Of a stretch of DNA of 64,000 nt, positions 23,783-33,613 are shown one piece after another. Numbering within the stretch: the first letter of the stretch is position 1; the number at the start of each line of letters is the position of its first letter. Both the position numbers and the translations under genes were made by a program. The notes below the pieces were generated by a model. That model was not told the DNA's origin. It saw only the letters and a program-made list of their open reading frames with translations, and ran no database searches. Source of the stretch: Bacteroidales bacterium UBA3743 (GTDB lineage: Bacteria; Bacteroidota; Bacteroidia; Bacteroidales; Paludibacteraceae); NCBI GenBank assembly GCA_002371265.1, contig DFGT01000017.1:54791-118790 (forward strand), in the 5' to 3' direction.

Positions 23783-24841
23783 ATGGAATACTATGTTTAT
23801 CGCAACGGAAATCCGTTCGGACCATATGATTTATCGGATCTGACCAGTCTTGTCAAGGCCGGCAAAGTGCTGAAATGCGACAAATTGTCTTCCGTCAACA
23901 CCGCAAAAGAAGCCAATGAGTTCGTTGTCGTGCGCGACGTGTTGGACGACAACAACATATCCGTCAAAGTGGACGAGGCAGGAAGTCTGATGAGCCAGTT
24001 GAAACATATTTCCAAGGACCTGCTTTTCCCGAAAGAATTAAAGCAGAAAGAAACGTGGAAAAGCGACACCCGTCTGCTTGTGCTTGCCTGTATTGGTCTG
24101 TTTCCGCTTGTAGCCGCATACTTTGTCCCCAGCGGATGGCTGTCATATTACTGCATCTCCCTATACTTCTCTGTAGTGTGGTGGAGTTTCTTCAACTATA
24201 TGTTCAAATCGCCACAGGTGACAGCCAAAACAAGTGTGACTATCTTTTTCCTTATGCAGGCGATCGTGTTTGTGGCATGGGACGCGTTCGGATTGCCCAA
24301 TCTTAACTTTTTCTATGGAGCCACGAACCAAGAATACCCAATGATGTTCCGACTTATCGGCTTTATTTTCGGAGTGGGATTCACAGAGGAATTTGCAAAA
24401 ATGCTACCCCTTATATGGCTTGTGAAAAAGACAAAAAAGCCATTGGTGCCGCAGACGTTGGTGTTCTACGGATTAATTTCCGGACTTGCATTCGGAGTAT
24501 ATGAAGGAGTGCAATACCAAATGACAGAGAATATTAAGTTAGACGGTTCGGAAAGATTCCTGATGGATATCGCCCGTCTGACAAGTCTTCCATTCATCCA
24601 TGCTATATGGTGCGCGATCGGAGGATTCTTCATCAGTTTTGCCGTGCTATACCCTCGCTACAGACGAGCTTTATGGGCACTTGCTCTCGTCATTCCTGCC
24701 GTGCTTCACGGAATCTACGACACAATGTGTGGAAATGGACTGACAGCAATATTCGTGGCTCTTCCTCTATGTGTATTTTGCGTTGGACTGCTCGTGCACT
24801 ATCTGAAAAACAGTGGCAATTATCAAAATAGGTTGAGATAA
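23783..24841 (+). CDS. PrsW-family intramembrane protease with N-terminal GYF_2-like domain
   Basis: A 352-residue protein. The first 50 residues (YYVYRNGNPFGPYDLSDL) match the GYF_2 domain, a short peptide-binding module. About eight membrane helices follow from residue 95. PrsW motifs are visible: FTEEFAK (EExxK) near 197, GVYEGVQY near 235, and the conserved HGIYD near 312. PrsW cleaves anti-sigma factors in Bacillus; the substrate here is unknown. The stop overlaps the start of the U32 gene (TAATG), so both are probably made together. Confidence 0.85.
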   Translation: MEYYVYRNGNPFGPYDLSDLTSLVKAGKVLKCDKLSSVNTAKEANEFVVVRDVLDDNNISVKVDEAGSLMSQLKHISKDLLFPKELKQKETWKSDTRLLVLACIGLFPLVAAYFVPSGWLSYYCISLYFSVVWWSFFNYMFKSPQVTAKTSVTIFFLMQAIVFVAWDAFGLPNLNFFYGATNQEYPMMFRLIGFIFGVGFTEEFAKMLPLIWLVKKTKKPLVPQTLVFYGLISGLAFGVYEGVQYQMTENIKLDGSERFLMDIARLTSLPFIHAIWCAIGGFFISFAVLYPRYRRALWALALVIPAVLHGIYDTMCGNGLTAIFVALPLCVFCVGLLVHYLKNSGNYQNRLR

Positions 24842-26688
24842 TGGTCGGACGCGAATATATTGAACTTTTGGCTCCAGCTCGTGAAGCCGGACACGGAATC
24901 GAGGCAATCAAATATGGTGCCGATGCAGTATATATCGGAGGTCCCGCATTCTCGGCAAGAAGTGCGGCAGGTAACAGTCTGGAGGATATAGCCAAACTTG
25001 TGGAGTTTGCCCATATCTACAACGCGCGCATCTACGTCGCTCTCAACACAATCCTTACAGACGACGAGCTTGCAGAGGCAGAAAAATTGGCCTGGTCATT
25101 ATATAAAGTTGGAGTAGACGCGCTGATTATCCAGGATTACGGATTGCTCCGAGCAGACCTGCCACCCATCGCGCTGCACGCAAGCACACAGATGGACAAC
25201 AGGAATCTCGACAAAGTGAAATTCTGGGAGAAATGCGGATTCGAGCAAGTAGTGCTGGCAAGAGAGACCGACATCAAAAGCATGGCTCATATAGCGTCGC
25301 ATACCAATGTGAGGCTTGAATCATTCATCCACGGTGCTCTTTGCGTAAGCTACAGCGGACAATGCTATATGAGCCAACGTATGCTCGGAAGAAGTGCGAA
25401 CAGAGGTGAGTGCGGACAGCCATGCCGTATGAAATATTCCTTATATGATGCCGACGGGAAAACAATTGCAAAAGACAAATATCTACTGTCGTTGAAAGAC
25501 TTCAGCGCGGAGAAACATCTTGCTGAAATGATTAAAGCAGGAGTGTCTACTTTCAAAATAGAAGGCAGGCTGAAAGACCTCACATACGTAAAAACCACCG
25601 TCGCCTACTATAGAAGAATAATAGACGATTTTATTTCCAAAAACGAAGAATTTCATAGAATGAGCCACGGCACAAGCAGATACGGGTTCGAGCCAAATCT
25701 GCACAAGATATTCAACCGTGGACTCACAACATACAATCTAAGTGGCAAACGAGAAAAAATGGCCAACATATACACCCCTAAATCAATGGGGGAATTCGTC
25801 GGCACAACATCTTTTCAAAAAGGATCCACTCTGCAAATAAACTTGGCAGACAAAATCACACTTGCGAACGGAGACGGATTCTGCTACGTCGACAAGAACG
25901 GGGATCTTATCGGATTCCGTGCCAACAGAGCCCAAGGAAACAATATTGATTTGCCTGCAGGAATACGTGTGCAACCAGACGCAAAACTATTCCGCAACTA
26001 CGACATCCGCTACGAGTCGGCTGTGACAAATGACATATGCAGCCGTCAAATAGACGCTCAAATAGTGTTGGAAGAGACCACGGACGGCTTCGCACTTGAA
26101 ATCACTGATGCCACAGGAGACAACGCAAAGATGTCATTTGCCAGCCAAAAGAATTTGGCACAAAACCCACAGATGGCAAACGACAACATCATAAAGACAC
26201 TAAAGAAAACAGGAGGCACACCATTCCGTGTGACAGACGTGAAGATTGACACCCAAAATCCATACTTCTTCGCAATGTCCACACTCAACGAATGGCGAAG
26301 GTCACTCATCAACGAATTGATATCCAACAAACTGTCCGCTTGGAAGCGTGAGCCACGTCTGCCTATGGAAGAAAAGTTAGATTTTCCTTCAAACACAAAC
26401 GACTACAGATTGAACGTCCACAATTCACAAGCTAAAAAATTCATGGAAGGATGCGGGATTGCCAATCCTGCATGGAGCTATGAACGAGAGCCCAAAAACA
26501 AAGCTGAACTTATGCGTTGCAAATACTGCATGAGATTTGAATTAGGCATTTGTCTGAAAGACAACGTCATAGAAGCGTCAAAATTCAGACAACCGCTCAA
26601 ATTAGTTGGATCTGATGGAGCAGAATACTCACTTGCTTTCGACTGTGGAAAATGTGAAATGGCAGTGATCGGAGACATAAAAAAATAA
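24841..26688 (+). CDS. U32-family peptidase (RlhA/YegQ type)
   Basis: A 615-residue protein of peptidase family U32. The N-terminal TIM-barrel-like part starts with ELLAPAREAGHGIEAIKYGADAVYIG. The U32 signature lies near residues 163-205 (ESFIHGALCVSYSGQCYMSQ, then GECGQPCRMKYSL). Cys residues near the C-terminus (CKYCMRFELGIC) may complete a metal or Fe-S site. In E. coli the relative RlhA hydroxylates C2501 of 23S rRNA, so an RNA-modification role is as likely as proteolysis. It is translationally coupled to the PrsW gene. Confidence 0.85.
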   Translation: MVGREYIELLAPAREAGHGIEAIKYGADAVYIGGPAFSARSAAGNSLEDIAKLVEFAHIYNARIYVALNTILTDDELAEAEKLAWSLYKVGVDALIIQDYGLLRADLPPIALHASTQMDNRNLDKVKFWEKCGFEQVVLARETDIKSMAHIASHTNVRLESFIHGALCVSYSGQCYMSQRMLGRSANRGECGQPCRMKYSLYDADGKTIAKDKYLLSLKDFSAEKHLAEMIKAGVSTFKIEGRLKDLTYVKTTVAYYRRIIDDFISKNEEFHRMSHGTSRYGFEPNLHKIFNRGLTTYNLSGKREKMANIYTPKSMGEFVGTTSFQKGSTLQINLADKITLANGDGFCYVDKNGDLIGFRANRAQGNNIDLPAGIRVQPDAKLFRNYDIRYESAVTNDICSRQIDAQIVLEETTDGFALEITDATGDNAKMSFASQKNLAQNPQMANDNIIKTLKKTGGTPFRVTDVKIDTQNPYFFAMSTLNEWRRSLINELISNKLSAWKREPRLPMEEKLDFPSNTNDYRLNVHNSQAKKFMEGCGIANPAWSYEREPKNKAELMRCKYCMRFELGICLKDNVIEASKFRQPLKLVGSDGAEYSLAFDCGKCEMAVIGDIKK

Positions 26689-26715
26689 TAACGTCTTTTC
26701 ACGTCAAAGTATTTT

Positions 26716-26746
26716 TTGTCAATAAGAAGAAAAAGCATTACATTTG
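26716..26746 (+). promoter_or_regulatory. Promoter of the Ig-like lipoprotein operon
   Basis: TTG (26716-26718), 20 bases, then TACATTTG (26739-26746). It is a full two-box Bacteroidetes promoter, 15 bases before the ATG at 26762. Confidence 0.7.
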
Positions 26747-26761
26747 CAACAAATTGAATAA

Positions 26762-28639
26762 ATGGTGGAGAAGTACCTAAAGAAAATAGCATATTTGATG
26801 ATGTCGGCAATTGGAATTGCAGGCATACATTCTTGTGCCAACATGGGTAGCGGACCACAAGGAGGCCCACGAGACATGACTCCACCAAAATACATTTTCA
26901 GCACACCAAAAAGGAGTGCGGTAAATGCAAAACCACAAAAAGCTGAAATCATATTCGACGAATATGTAGTCTTGAAAGATGCTCAAGATGTAATTGTGTC
27001 TCCTCCTATGGAGTTGGCTCCAGAAATCAAGAGTGTGGGAAAGAAAGTAAGCATCACATTCAAAGACTCACTGGAAAAAGACGCCACATACATCATTGAT
27101 TTCGGTGACAGAATCGGAGATTTCCGCGAAAACAATCCAATAAGAAACTATTATTTTGAGTTTGCGACGGGAAATCAAATCGACTCATTCTGCATTTCCG
27201 GCAATGTGGTGGATGCATACACGCTTGTGCCACAGGAAAATATCACAATCGGAGTATATTCTGATTGGACAGACACAACATTGGCTACAAAGAAATTCGA
27301 AAGGATCACCAGAACCGACAAAAGTGGAAGATTCATTCTTCGTGGCTTAAAAGAAAAGCCATACCATCTGTGTGCGGTGAAGGATGACAACACCAATTTC
27401 AGATACGACGCGCCAGGAGAAAGTCTAGCATGGATCGACACAATAATCCAGCCAAGAAAGAAAATGGTGGAGAGATGCGACACTACATGGAAAACCGTCG
27501 ACAGAGATTCCTTGCTTGGACTTGAGCCAAGCAACGTCCGTACTGACACATTAATTGTGGACAGCATCGTATGCAAAGAACGTCCGCACTATTTGCCAGA
27601 CTCAATTGAAATGCGTCTGTTTGCAAAAGACGTGCCGTTTCAGGCTTTCAAAAAAGCAGAACGAAGTGAGGCAAGAAAAATCACACTCTACTTCACAAAC
27701 GACAAAAAGCAAAAACAAAATCCGTCGATCAAACCGACAAACTTCACTCCAAATTCCACAGACTGGTATATAGCGGAGCCAAGTGTGACAACTGACACTA
27801 TCCACTATTGGATAAAAGACACCAACATTGTGAAGCTAGACACTTTGGAATTCGCAATGACATATATAGCGACCGATTCTGTTGGTGCTTTTGTAACGCA
27901 AACCGATACTGTGACAAGCATCTACAAAAAAGTGAAAGTCAGCAAAAGAGAAGAAAGAGATGCTAAAAAGAAAAAAGAAGCATTAAAAATAGCCATCTCA
28001 AAAACAGTTGAAATTGGAAGTGCTCCAGAGATTGAATTTGAGACTCCGACATTCGATTTCAAGGCACAAGCCTTGGCTATACATGAGAAGAAAGACACAA
28101 CAAAGAAACCTTTGCCTTTCACAATAGTTGCGGCAGACAGTTGCGGCAGGAAATACAAACTGGAAGGAAATTGGGAAGAAGGTGTATCATATGAAGTCGT
28201 TGTAGACTCAGGCAAGGCACGAGACATCTATAGTTTGGAAAGCGACTCTACAAGATTGTCATTCAGAAGAAAAGAGAAGAAAGAATACGCAAACATAATC
28301 CTTAAATTGGGAAACGTACCAACAGGAGAAGTGTTTGTAGAGCTCGTAGACAAAGAAAAAATAGTACGACGGGAATACCCTAAAGATAACAAAGTGGAAT
28401 TCATCAATGTTGTCCCTGGATCCTATGCCGCACGCCTAATCGTCGACACAGATAAAAATGGAGACTGGACAACAGGAGACTACAATGGTTTAAAACAACC
28501 AGAGAAGGTCTACTTCTTTGAAAAACCACTTTCAGTATCAGCCAACTGGGATTACGAAGAAGATTGGGTGATTGGCAAATTGCCATTGCACAGTCAGCGA
28601 CCTCCGACATCTTATCCACCAAAACAAAAGAAACGATAA
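26762..28639 (+). CDS. Ig-like-domain lipoprotein
   Basis: A 625-residue lipoprotein with lipobox GIHSC (Cys near residue 25), followed by ANMGSGPQGGPRDMTPP, which marks a widespread Bacteroidetes family. The first domain (about 38-140) is SbsA Ig-like (Big_5): IIFDEYVVLKD and YIIDFGDRIGDFREN. The middle looks like a prealbumin-type beta-sandwich (SGNVVDAYTLVPQENITIG). A Lys/Glu-rich helix occurs near 400, and the end is basic. The function is unknown, probably in the outer membrane or periplasm. It is the first gene of a plus-strand run with wbqC, an acyltransferase and radC. Confidence 0.8.
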   Translation: MVEKYLKKIAYLMMSAIGIAGIHSCANMGSGPQGGPRDMTPPKYIFSTPKRSAVNAKPQKAEIIFDEYVVLKDAQDVIVSPPMELAPEIKSVGKKVSITFKDSLEKDATYIIDFGDRIGDFRENNPIRNYYFEFATGNQIDSFCISGNVVDAYTLVPQENITIGVYSDWTDTTLATKKFERITRTDKSGRFILRGLKEKPYHLCAVKDDNTNFRYDAPGESLAWIDTIIQPRKKMVERCDTTWKTVDRDSLLGLEPSNVRTDTLIVDSIVCKERPHYLPDSIEMRLFAKDVPFQAFKKAERSEARKITLYFTNDKKQKQNPSIKPTNFTPNSTDWYIAEPSVTTDTIHYWIKDTNIVKLDTLEFAMTYIATDSVGAFVTQTDTVTSIYKKVKVSKREERDAKKKKEALKIAISKTVEIGSAPEIEFETPTFDFKAQALAIHEKKDTTKKPLPFTIVAADSCGRKYKLEGNWEEGVSYEVVVDSGKARDIYSLESDSTRLSFRRKEKKEYANIILKLGNVPTGEVFVELVDKEKIVRREYPKDNKVEFINVVPGSYAARLIVDTDKNGDWTTGDYNGLKQPEKVYFFEKPLSVSANWDYEEDWVIGKLPLHSQRPPTSYPPKQKKR

Positions 28640-28640
28640 G

Positions 28641-29258
28641 ATGATAGTGTTGCAATCAGCATATTTCGCGCCAGTAGACTATTACGCAAAAATCTATGCT
28701 CACGACAAAATTCTTGTGGAGCAGCACGACCATTATGTCAAACAGACATACAGGAACAGATGCCGCATCCAGACAGAAAGCGGAGTCATGGATTTAAGCA
28801 TACCAGTCGAGAAACATACGGATAAGACAAAGATAAGAGACATTTGCATATCCTATGGACAAGAATGGCGCCGTCTGCACCTGAGAGCGATGGAGACGAG
28901 TTACAACTCCACACCGTTCTTTGAGTACTACAAAGACGACATACATGCCATTTACGAGAAAAAAGAGAAGTATCTGTTTGATTTCAACATGCTACTGCTT
29001 GAGTTTACTCTTGACGCGCTTGGAATGAAAAGAGAAATCTTAACAACAGACAGTTATTTCGAAGGCGAAGCAGGAATCGAAGATGCAAGAGAACTGTTTC
29101 ACCCTAAAAAAGAAAATACAGACACAGGTTCAAAACCCTACTACCAAATGTTTGCGGAGAAGTTTGGGTTTACCGACGGATTAAGCATAGTGGATCTGCT
29201 ATTCAACCTCGGCCCGGAATCAGTGTTATATTTAAAAGAAAAGTCAAAAACAATATAA
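28641..29258 (+). CDS. WbqC-family protein
   Basis: A 205-residue cytoplasmic protein of the WbqC family, which is found in glycan gene clusters and as single genes in Bacteroidetes. The characteristic start VLQSAYFAPVDYYAKI and the segment RNRCRIQTESGVMDLSIPV are clear. The biochemical function is not firmly established. The frame is open back to 28572, but the ATG at 28641 follows the upstream stop by one base and gives the family N-terminus. Its own stop overlaps the next start (TAATG). Confidence 0.85.
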   Translation: MIVLQSAYFAPVDYYAKIYAHDKILVEQHDHYVKQTYRNRCRIQTESGVMDLSIPVEKHTDKTKIRDICISYGQEWRRLHLRAMETSYNSTPFFEYYKDDIHAIYEKKEKYLFDFNMLLLEFTLDALGMKREILTTDSYFEGEAGIEDARELFHPKKENTDTGSKPYYQMFAEKFGFTDGLSIVDLLFNLGPESVLYLKEKSKTI

Positions 29259-30415
29259 TGGAAACAGAATTCAATTTTGACGACATGCGTCCGTATTATG
29301 ATTCTGAAATTGCGGATGCGATCGAACGTGTTTGCAACAATGAAGAATTTGTAAAGGTACTGCCATACATTTTCCCTGACGCTGACCCAGATGCCATCGT
29401 GGAGAAAGTGAAACAAATCAAGACTGCTGATGACTTTCAGAAAATCATCATGACTCGTTTCTTAGGCAACCTTGTGGAGAACACATCTGATGGATTGTCT
29501 AACAATGGCATTGACGCTTTAACAAACGACAAAAAATATCTTTTCATATCAAACCACCGCGACATCATTCTTGATGCTGCGTTGCTAAACGTGCAACTTA
29601 TTGCAAAGGGCATCCAGACTTCTCAGAATGCGATCGGTGACAACCTATGCTCCAAGCCATGGATCACAGACCTGATGAAAATCAATAAGAGTTTGATTGT
29701 CAACCGTTCTGGCACAAAACGTGAGATATTCATGTCTTCTCAGAAAATGTCTACATATATCCGTTCTATGATCACAGAGAACAAATCATCTGTATGGATC
29801 GCCCAAAGAGAAGGACGTGCCAAGGATAGCAACGACGTGATGCAGGAGAGCCTTTTGAAGATGCTCAACATGAGTAGCGAAAACGTAAAGCAGGGATTCA
29901 TGGATTTGAACATAACTCCGATAGCTATTTGCTATGAGTATGACGCATGCGATTTCCTAAAGGCGAAAGAATTCCAGCAGAAACGTGATGATCCGGATTT
30001 CAAGAAGAGCGCACAAGACGACATCATAAACATGAATACCGGTCTTCGTGGATATAAAGGAAGAATCCATTATGAAGTCACAAAGACTATCACTCCATTG
30101 ATCGACCAACTAGTGAACGATGATGACGACCGCCAGCAAGTGATTGAAAAAGTGGCAAAACTTATTGATGGAGCAATCCACAAAGCCTACCGCTTCTTCC
30201 CTGGCAACTATGTGGCATACGACGAAAGATTCGGAACCGACAGATTCAAAGACAAGTACTCGACTATCGAAAAGAACACTTTCGACAACTACTTGGAAGA
30301 ACAGATCAACAAAATAGATTTGGAAAACAAAGACGAGGAGTTTTTGAGATCGAAAATGCTGGAGATGTACTCCAACACTCTCGTGAACAATCTCGCGTCT
30401 GTAGGAGAATTATAA
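29258..30415 (+). CDS. 1-acyl-glycerol-3-phosphate acyltransferase-like (PlsC superfamily)
   Basis: A 385-residue protein. The acyltransferase motif NHxxxxD is present as SNHRDIILDAALL near residue 99, the substrate-binding motif is near 186 (REGRAKDSND), and the third motif may be LNITPIAICYEY near 216. No strong membrane helix is visible, unlike in classic PlsC. Members of this superfamily esterify lysophospholipids or lipid A precursors; the exact substrate cannot be read here. It starts inside the wbqC stop (TAATG). Confidence 0.82.
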   Translation: METEFNFDDMRPYYDSEIADAIERVCNNEEFVKVLPYIFPDADPDAIVEKVKQIKTADDFQKIIMTRFLGNLVENTSDGLSNNGIDALTNDKKYLFISNHRDIILDAALLNVQLIAKGIQTSQNAIGDNLCSKPWITDLMKINKSLIVNRSGTKREIFMSSQKMSTYIRSMITENKSSVWIAQREGRAKDSNDVMQESLLKMLNMSSENVKQGFMDLNITPIAICYEYDACDFLKAKEFQQKRDDPDFKKSAQDDIINMNTGLRGYKGRIHYEVTKTITPLIDQLVNDDDDRQQVIEKVAKLIDGAIHKAYRFFPGNYVAYDERFGTDRFKDKYSTIEKNTFDNYLEEQINKIDLENKDEEFLRSKMLEMYSNTLVNNLASVGEL

Positions 30416-30427
30416 AAAGATAAAACA

Positions 30428-31180
30428 TTGAGATTAGTAACAGCAAAAAAAGAATTTGAAGAGCAGGATGAAATTTGCCAGACGGAAATCTCCTCTAAAA
30501 ATTCTTCATTGAAGAACATAAAAAAGGAGGCTCTGCCAAGAGAGAAATTCCTGTCTTCGGGAGCAGACGCATTGACGAATGCGGAATTGCTCGCCATACT
30601 TGTAGGCTCTGGCACACCGGGACAGAATGTCATTGAGCTGTGTGAAGAGATAATGAATGACGCAGAGGGCAAACTAGGTGTCTTAGCAAAGCGGGATGTC
30701 AACTACCTGTGCAGATTCAAAGGAATCGGCCAAGCCAAAGCGCTGACAATTGCCGCGGCAATGGAGTTGGCGACGCGAAGACGCAAAGAGGTTGACTCGT
30801 ATAGAAAAGTGAAAAGCAGCGCTGATCTGTATCAGGCATTTGCGCCCGGGCTCCAAGACTGTGCCAGCGAAGAGGTCCATTTAGCCTTGATCGACGGTGC
30901 CGGAAATATCCGCAAGATTGAATGTATCTCCAAAGGATCGTTCGACTGCACATTGCTAGATGTGAGAACCGTTGTCAGCAAAGCATTGCTCCAGGGATTC
31001 ACCGCCGTAGCTTTGGCTCACAACCATCCAGGCGGATCTACCACTCCAAGCGTAGCGGATATCAAGTCGACACACGAAATATACCGCGGATGCCAACTGA
31101 TGAGGATAAGGTTTGTCGACCATATCATAATAGCAAACAACGAATATTACAGTTTCTCCGACAAGGGTGCTTTGGAATAA
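30428..31180 (+). CDS. radC: RadC-family JAB-domain protein, TTG start
   Basis: A 250-residue protein with a helix-hairpin-helix-like N-terminal half (CRFKGIGQAKALTIAAAMEL) and a C-terminal JAB/MPN metalloprotease fold. The metal-binding motif is AHNHPGGSTTPSVAD near residues 196-210, with an upstream Glu in ASEEVHLALID. RadC was once linked to DNA repair; its real function is unresolved. No in-frame ATG lies near the expected N-terminus, so translation probably starts at TTG 30428. It is 12 bases after the acyltransferase stop. Confidence 0.88.
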   Translation: MRLVTAKKEFEEQDEICQTEISSKNSSLKNIKKEALPREKFLSSGADALTNAELLAILVGSGTPGQNVIELCEEIMNDAEGKLGVLAKRDVNYLCRFKGIGQAKALTIAAAMELATRRRKEVDSYRKVKSSADLYQAFAPGLQDCASEEVHLALIDGAGNIRKIECISKGSFDCTLLDVRTVVSKALLQGFTAVALAHNHPGGSTTPSVADIKSTHEIYRGCQLMRIRFVDHIIIANNEYYSFSDKGALE

Positions 31181-31192
31181 ACACAAAGAATC

Positions 31193-32461
31193 ATGATCCG
31201 TATCATCGCATCACACAGCAACAGATTGGAATACGTTTGCCGACAGATATTCAACCGTTGGCTTAACATTGAATTTGAAATATGTCAACCCAATGATATC
31301 AAAGCAGACGCGAATGATACCGTCATCAACTATACAAATTCCACCGTCAACAATGCCATAAACATTACTCCGCAAGGTTTAATCCATCAGCATGGCATCT
31401 GCGACGTCACACCGGAATGGGATGGAGAACATCTGTTCCCCACCGAATGTGAGTTTGGATTCGACATCTTTTCCGCTGTCTTCTACCTCATTTCCAGATA
31501 CGAAGAGTATGGAGAAAATGCGACAGACAAGCATGGACGATACATGCCAGAAAACAGCACTCTATTCAAACAAGGATTGCTGGAGACTCCAGTTGTAGAC
31601 AAATGGGTGGAAGAATTGCGTCGCACCCTGAACGACAAATTCGGAATTGAGATTTCCAAACACACACCTGAAAATCTTACAACAGTAGACGTGGACAATA
31701 TCTATGCTTTTCGCAACAAAGGAATTGTCAGACATATTTTGACCAGCGCGAAAGACTTAATAAAAGGGAACTGGAAAGATGTTGTCAAAAGATGGAAATC
31801 TCTGCTACACATCGAAGATGATCCTTTTTTTAATATTGAAGAAGTAAGCCAGCGTCTTGCTGATGAGAATCCCAACAATGTGATTTTCTTTCACTGCGGA
31901 TGCTACGGCAAATTCGACAAAAAGACTATCATTCCAAGCATACGCTACTGGAAAGCAAAACAAAGGATAGACAAGCAAATCATAGTGGGGCTGCACATAT
32001 CTTATAGAGCAGCGACAAATGACACAGCATTAAAATTAGAGAAGTGGATATTGGAAAAATGCTTAGGCAGACAAGTCTCAAAATGTCGTTTCCACTATTT
32101 GAACTTCGCTCTACCATACGGTTACGACAGATTGGAACAATTCGGTTTTACTGATGACTACTCAATGGCATATTCAAATGTAGCAGGATATCGTGCAGGG
32201 ACATCAAGACCATTCTCATTCTACAATATCGAAAAAGAGGAAGAATCAAAATTAACTATCCATCCGCTCATAGTGATGGACAAAACGCTACGTTCAAACA
32301 TGAAACTAAACGTAGATGCAGCATACCAATACATTGACACACTCAAAAAAAGCAGCAATGCCATAGGAGGCGATTTCACTACCCTATTTCACAACGAGAA
32401 TGTTGCAGACCTAAATGGTTGGGGAGAATGGGGCAAGAGATTTTTCAAAAATCGTACTTGA
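31193..32461 (+). CDS. Polysaccharide deacetylase-like protein
   Basis: A 422-residue protein. The N-terminal 130 residues match the domain that precedes deacetylase modules in Bacteroidetes (FGFDIFSAVFYLISRYEEY). The second half has the deacetylase-like core: TTVDVDNIYAF near 163 gives the acidic metal site, and the FHCGCYGKF and IVGLHISYRA segments fit later motifs. The HxxxH metal motif of true NodB enzymes is not obvious (HISYR instead), so activity is uncertain. It is 12 bases after radC and probably the last gene of the run. Confidence 0.75.
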   Translation: MIRIIASHSNRLEYVCRQIFNRWLNIEFEICQPNDIKADANDTVINYTNSTVNNAINITPQGLIHQHGICDVTPEWDGEHLFPTECEFGFDIFSAVFYLISRYEEYGENATDKHGRYMPENSTLFKQGLLETPVVDKWVEELRRTLNDKFGIEISKHTPENLTTVDVDNIYAFRNKGIVRHILTSAKDLIKGNWKDVVKRWKSLLHIEDDPFFNIEEVSQRLADENPNNVIFFHCGCYGKFDKKTIIPSIRYWKAKQRIDKQIIVGLHISYRAATNDTALKLEKWILEKCLGRQVSKCRFHYLNFALPYGYDRLEQFGFTDDYSMAYSNVAGYRAGTSRPFSFYNIEKEEESKLTIHPLIVMDKTLRSNMKLNVDAAYQYIDTLKKSSNAIGGDFTTLFHNENVADLNGWGEWGKRFFKNRT

Positions 32462-32467
32462 CAAACA

Positions 32468-32863
32468 TCACGACAGAATCTCCTTTATATCGCGCATTGT
32501 CTTTATTGCATACAAAGCCAATGGGAATATCACAATAAGTGATCCCAATACAAGTCCGTCAAAAAGATTTGCGATCATGGAATTTGCACAAAACAAACCT
32601 TCTCCCACACACACCACCAACAGAGGTTGTTTGGATATATTTGCGTAGACAGCCTTAATATTTTTGCAAAGACTCATGACAGCATAACCCAACAATCCAG
32701 CAACTGCTACAGAAACCACAAACGTCAAAATGAACTGAAACTCAGACATTGCCACTGGAGCATAACCGTTTGCATTCATCCATACAACAACTACTGCCAA
32801 TATAATCGGCAAAACTGTATACAAAATCAAAAAAGGCAGTATATATTTCTTAAATATTTTCAT
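32468..32863 (-). CDS. Small membrane protein of unknown function
   Basis: A 131-residue protein with about four hydrophobic segments (ILPFLILYTVLPIILAVVVV, FILTFVVSVAVAGLLGYAVM, and two more). I recognise no family. The start is ATG 32863 (MKIFKKYILPF); the open frame upstream is polar and unlikely to be coding. It converges with the deacetylase-like gene, with six bases between the stops, and lies 63 bases after yggS on the same strand. Confidence 0.7.
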   Translation of the reverse strand: MKIFKKYILPFLILYTVLPIILAVVVVWMNANGYAPVAMSEFQFILTFVVSVAVAGLLGYAVMSLCKNIKAVYANISKQPLLVVCVGEGLFCANSMIANLFDGLVLGSLIVIFPLALYAIKTMRDIKEILS

Positions 32864-32926
32864 GCGACAAAAATAAAAAGGCGGCAAGCACACGCCCGTC
32901 GCCATTATCTAACAACACTTAGAATA

Positions 32927-33592
32927 TTAATTATAGACACGGTTGCCAAAGATGAAGCTTCCAACACGTACAAGCGTGCTTCCAAGCAGAGTGGCTATCT
33001 CATAGTCGCCACTCATTCCCATCGACAACTCTTTGAAATTAGGAGCAAATGTAAGTTGAGCCGAATGATAGAAAGAAGACAACTGTTCAAATTCATGTTT
33101 GATCTGCTCCTTATCATCAGTGGCTGTTGCCATTCCCATCAGGCCTACAACCTCCACATTCTCATATTTAGCCAACGCATTGCTGTCGTAAAGTGCTTTG
33201 ACATCTTCAAAAGAGAATCCGTATTTAGTCTCTTCCTCGGCAATATGGACCTCCAGCAGACATCTAACTACCCTACCGCACTTCTTTGCCTGTTTGTCTA
33301 TTTCCGCAAGCAGATGCTCGCTATCCACACTATGGATCAGATCAACAATTGGAACTATATACTTCACCTTGTTGGTCTGCAAATGACCGATAAAATGCCA
33401 CTTGATATCTTTTGGCAACGCCTCATACTTGCCTACCAGTTCCTGTGCATGGCTTTCAGCGAACAAACGCTGTCCGGCAGTGTCGTATGCTTCCTGGATT
33501 GCCTCCTTCGAATGGTATTTCGACACAGCAACGAGCTGTGTGCCTGGCTTCAATTTAGACTTTACCTCGTCTATTCTATCCTTGATTGCCAT
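32927..33592 (-). CDS. YggS/PROSC-family PLP homeostasis protein
   Basis: A 221-residue single-domain PLP-binding protein (alanine-racemase fold) that buffers pyridoxal phosphate and affects amino-acid metabolism. Visible features are the PLP lysine in LVAVSKYHS (near residue 27), FAESHAQE, WHFIGHLQTNKVKY and the C-terminal LSMGMSGDYEIA. ATG 33592 is preferred over the TTG at 33601. It follows the DUF4494 gene by 21 bases; in my recollection these two are regular partners in Bacteroidales. Confidence 0.92.
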   Translation of the reverse strand: MAIKDRIDEVKSKLKPGTQLVAVSKYHSKEAIQEAYDTAGQRLFAESHAQELVGKYEALPKDIKWHFIGHLQTNKVKYIVPIVDLIHSVDSEHLLAEIDKQAKKCGRVVRCLLEVHIAEEETKYGFSFEDVKALYDSNALAKYENVEVVGLMGMATATDDKEQIKHEFEQLSSFYHSAQLTFAPNFKELSMGMSGDYEIATLLGSTLVRVGSFIFGNRVYN

Positions 33593-33613
33593 AATATCCA
33601 ATAATTCAAAATT

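Noticed and set aside
32627..33604. A 325-codon plus-strand frame opposite yggS and the small membrane protein gene
   Set aside because: It runs antisense to yggS, whose family motifs are clear, and its translation is rich in Cys, His and Arg with no domain pattern.
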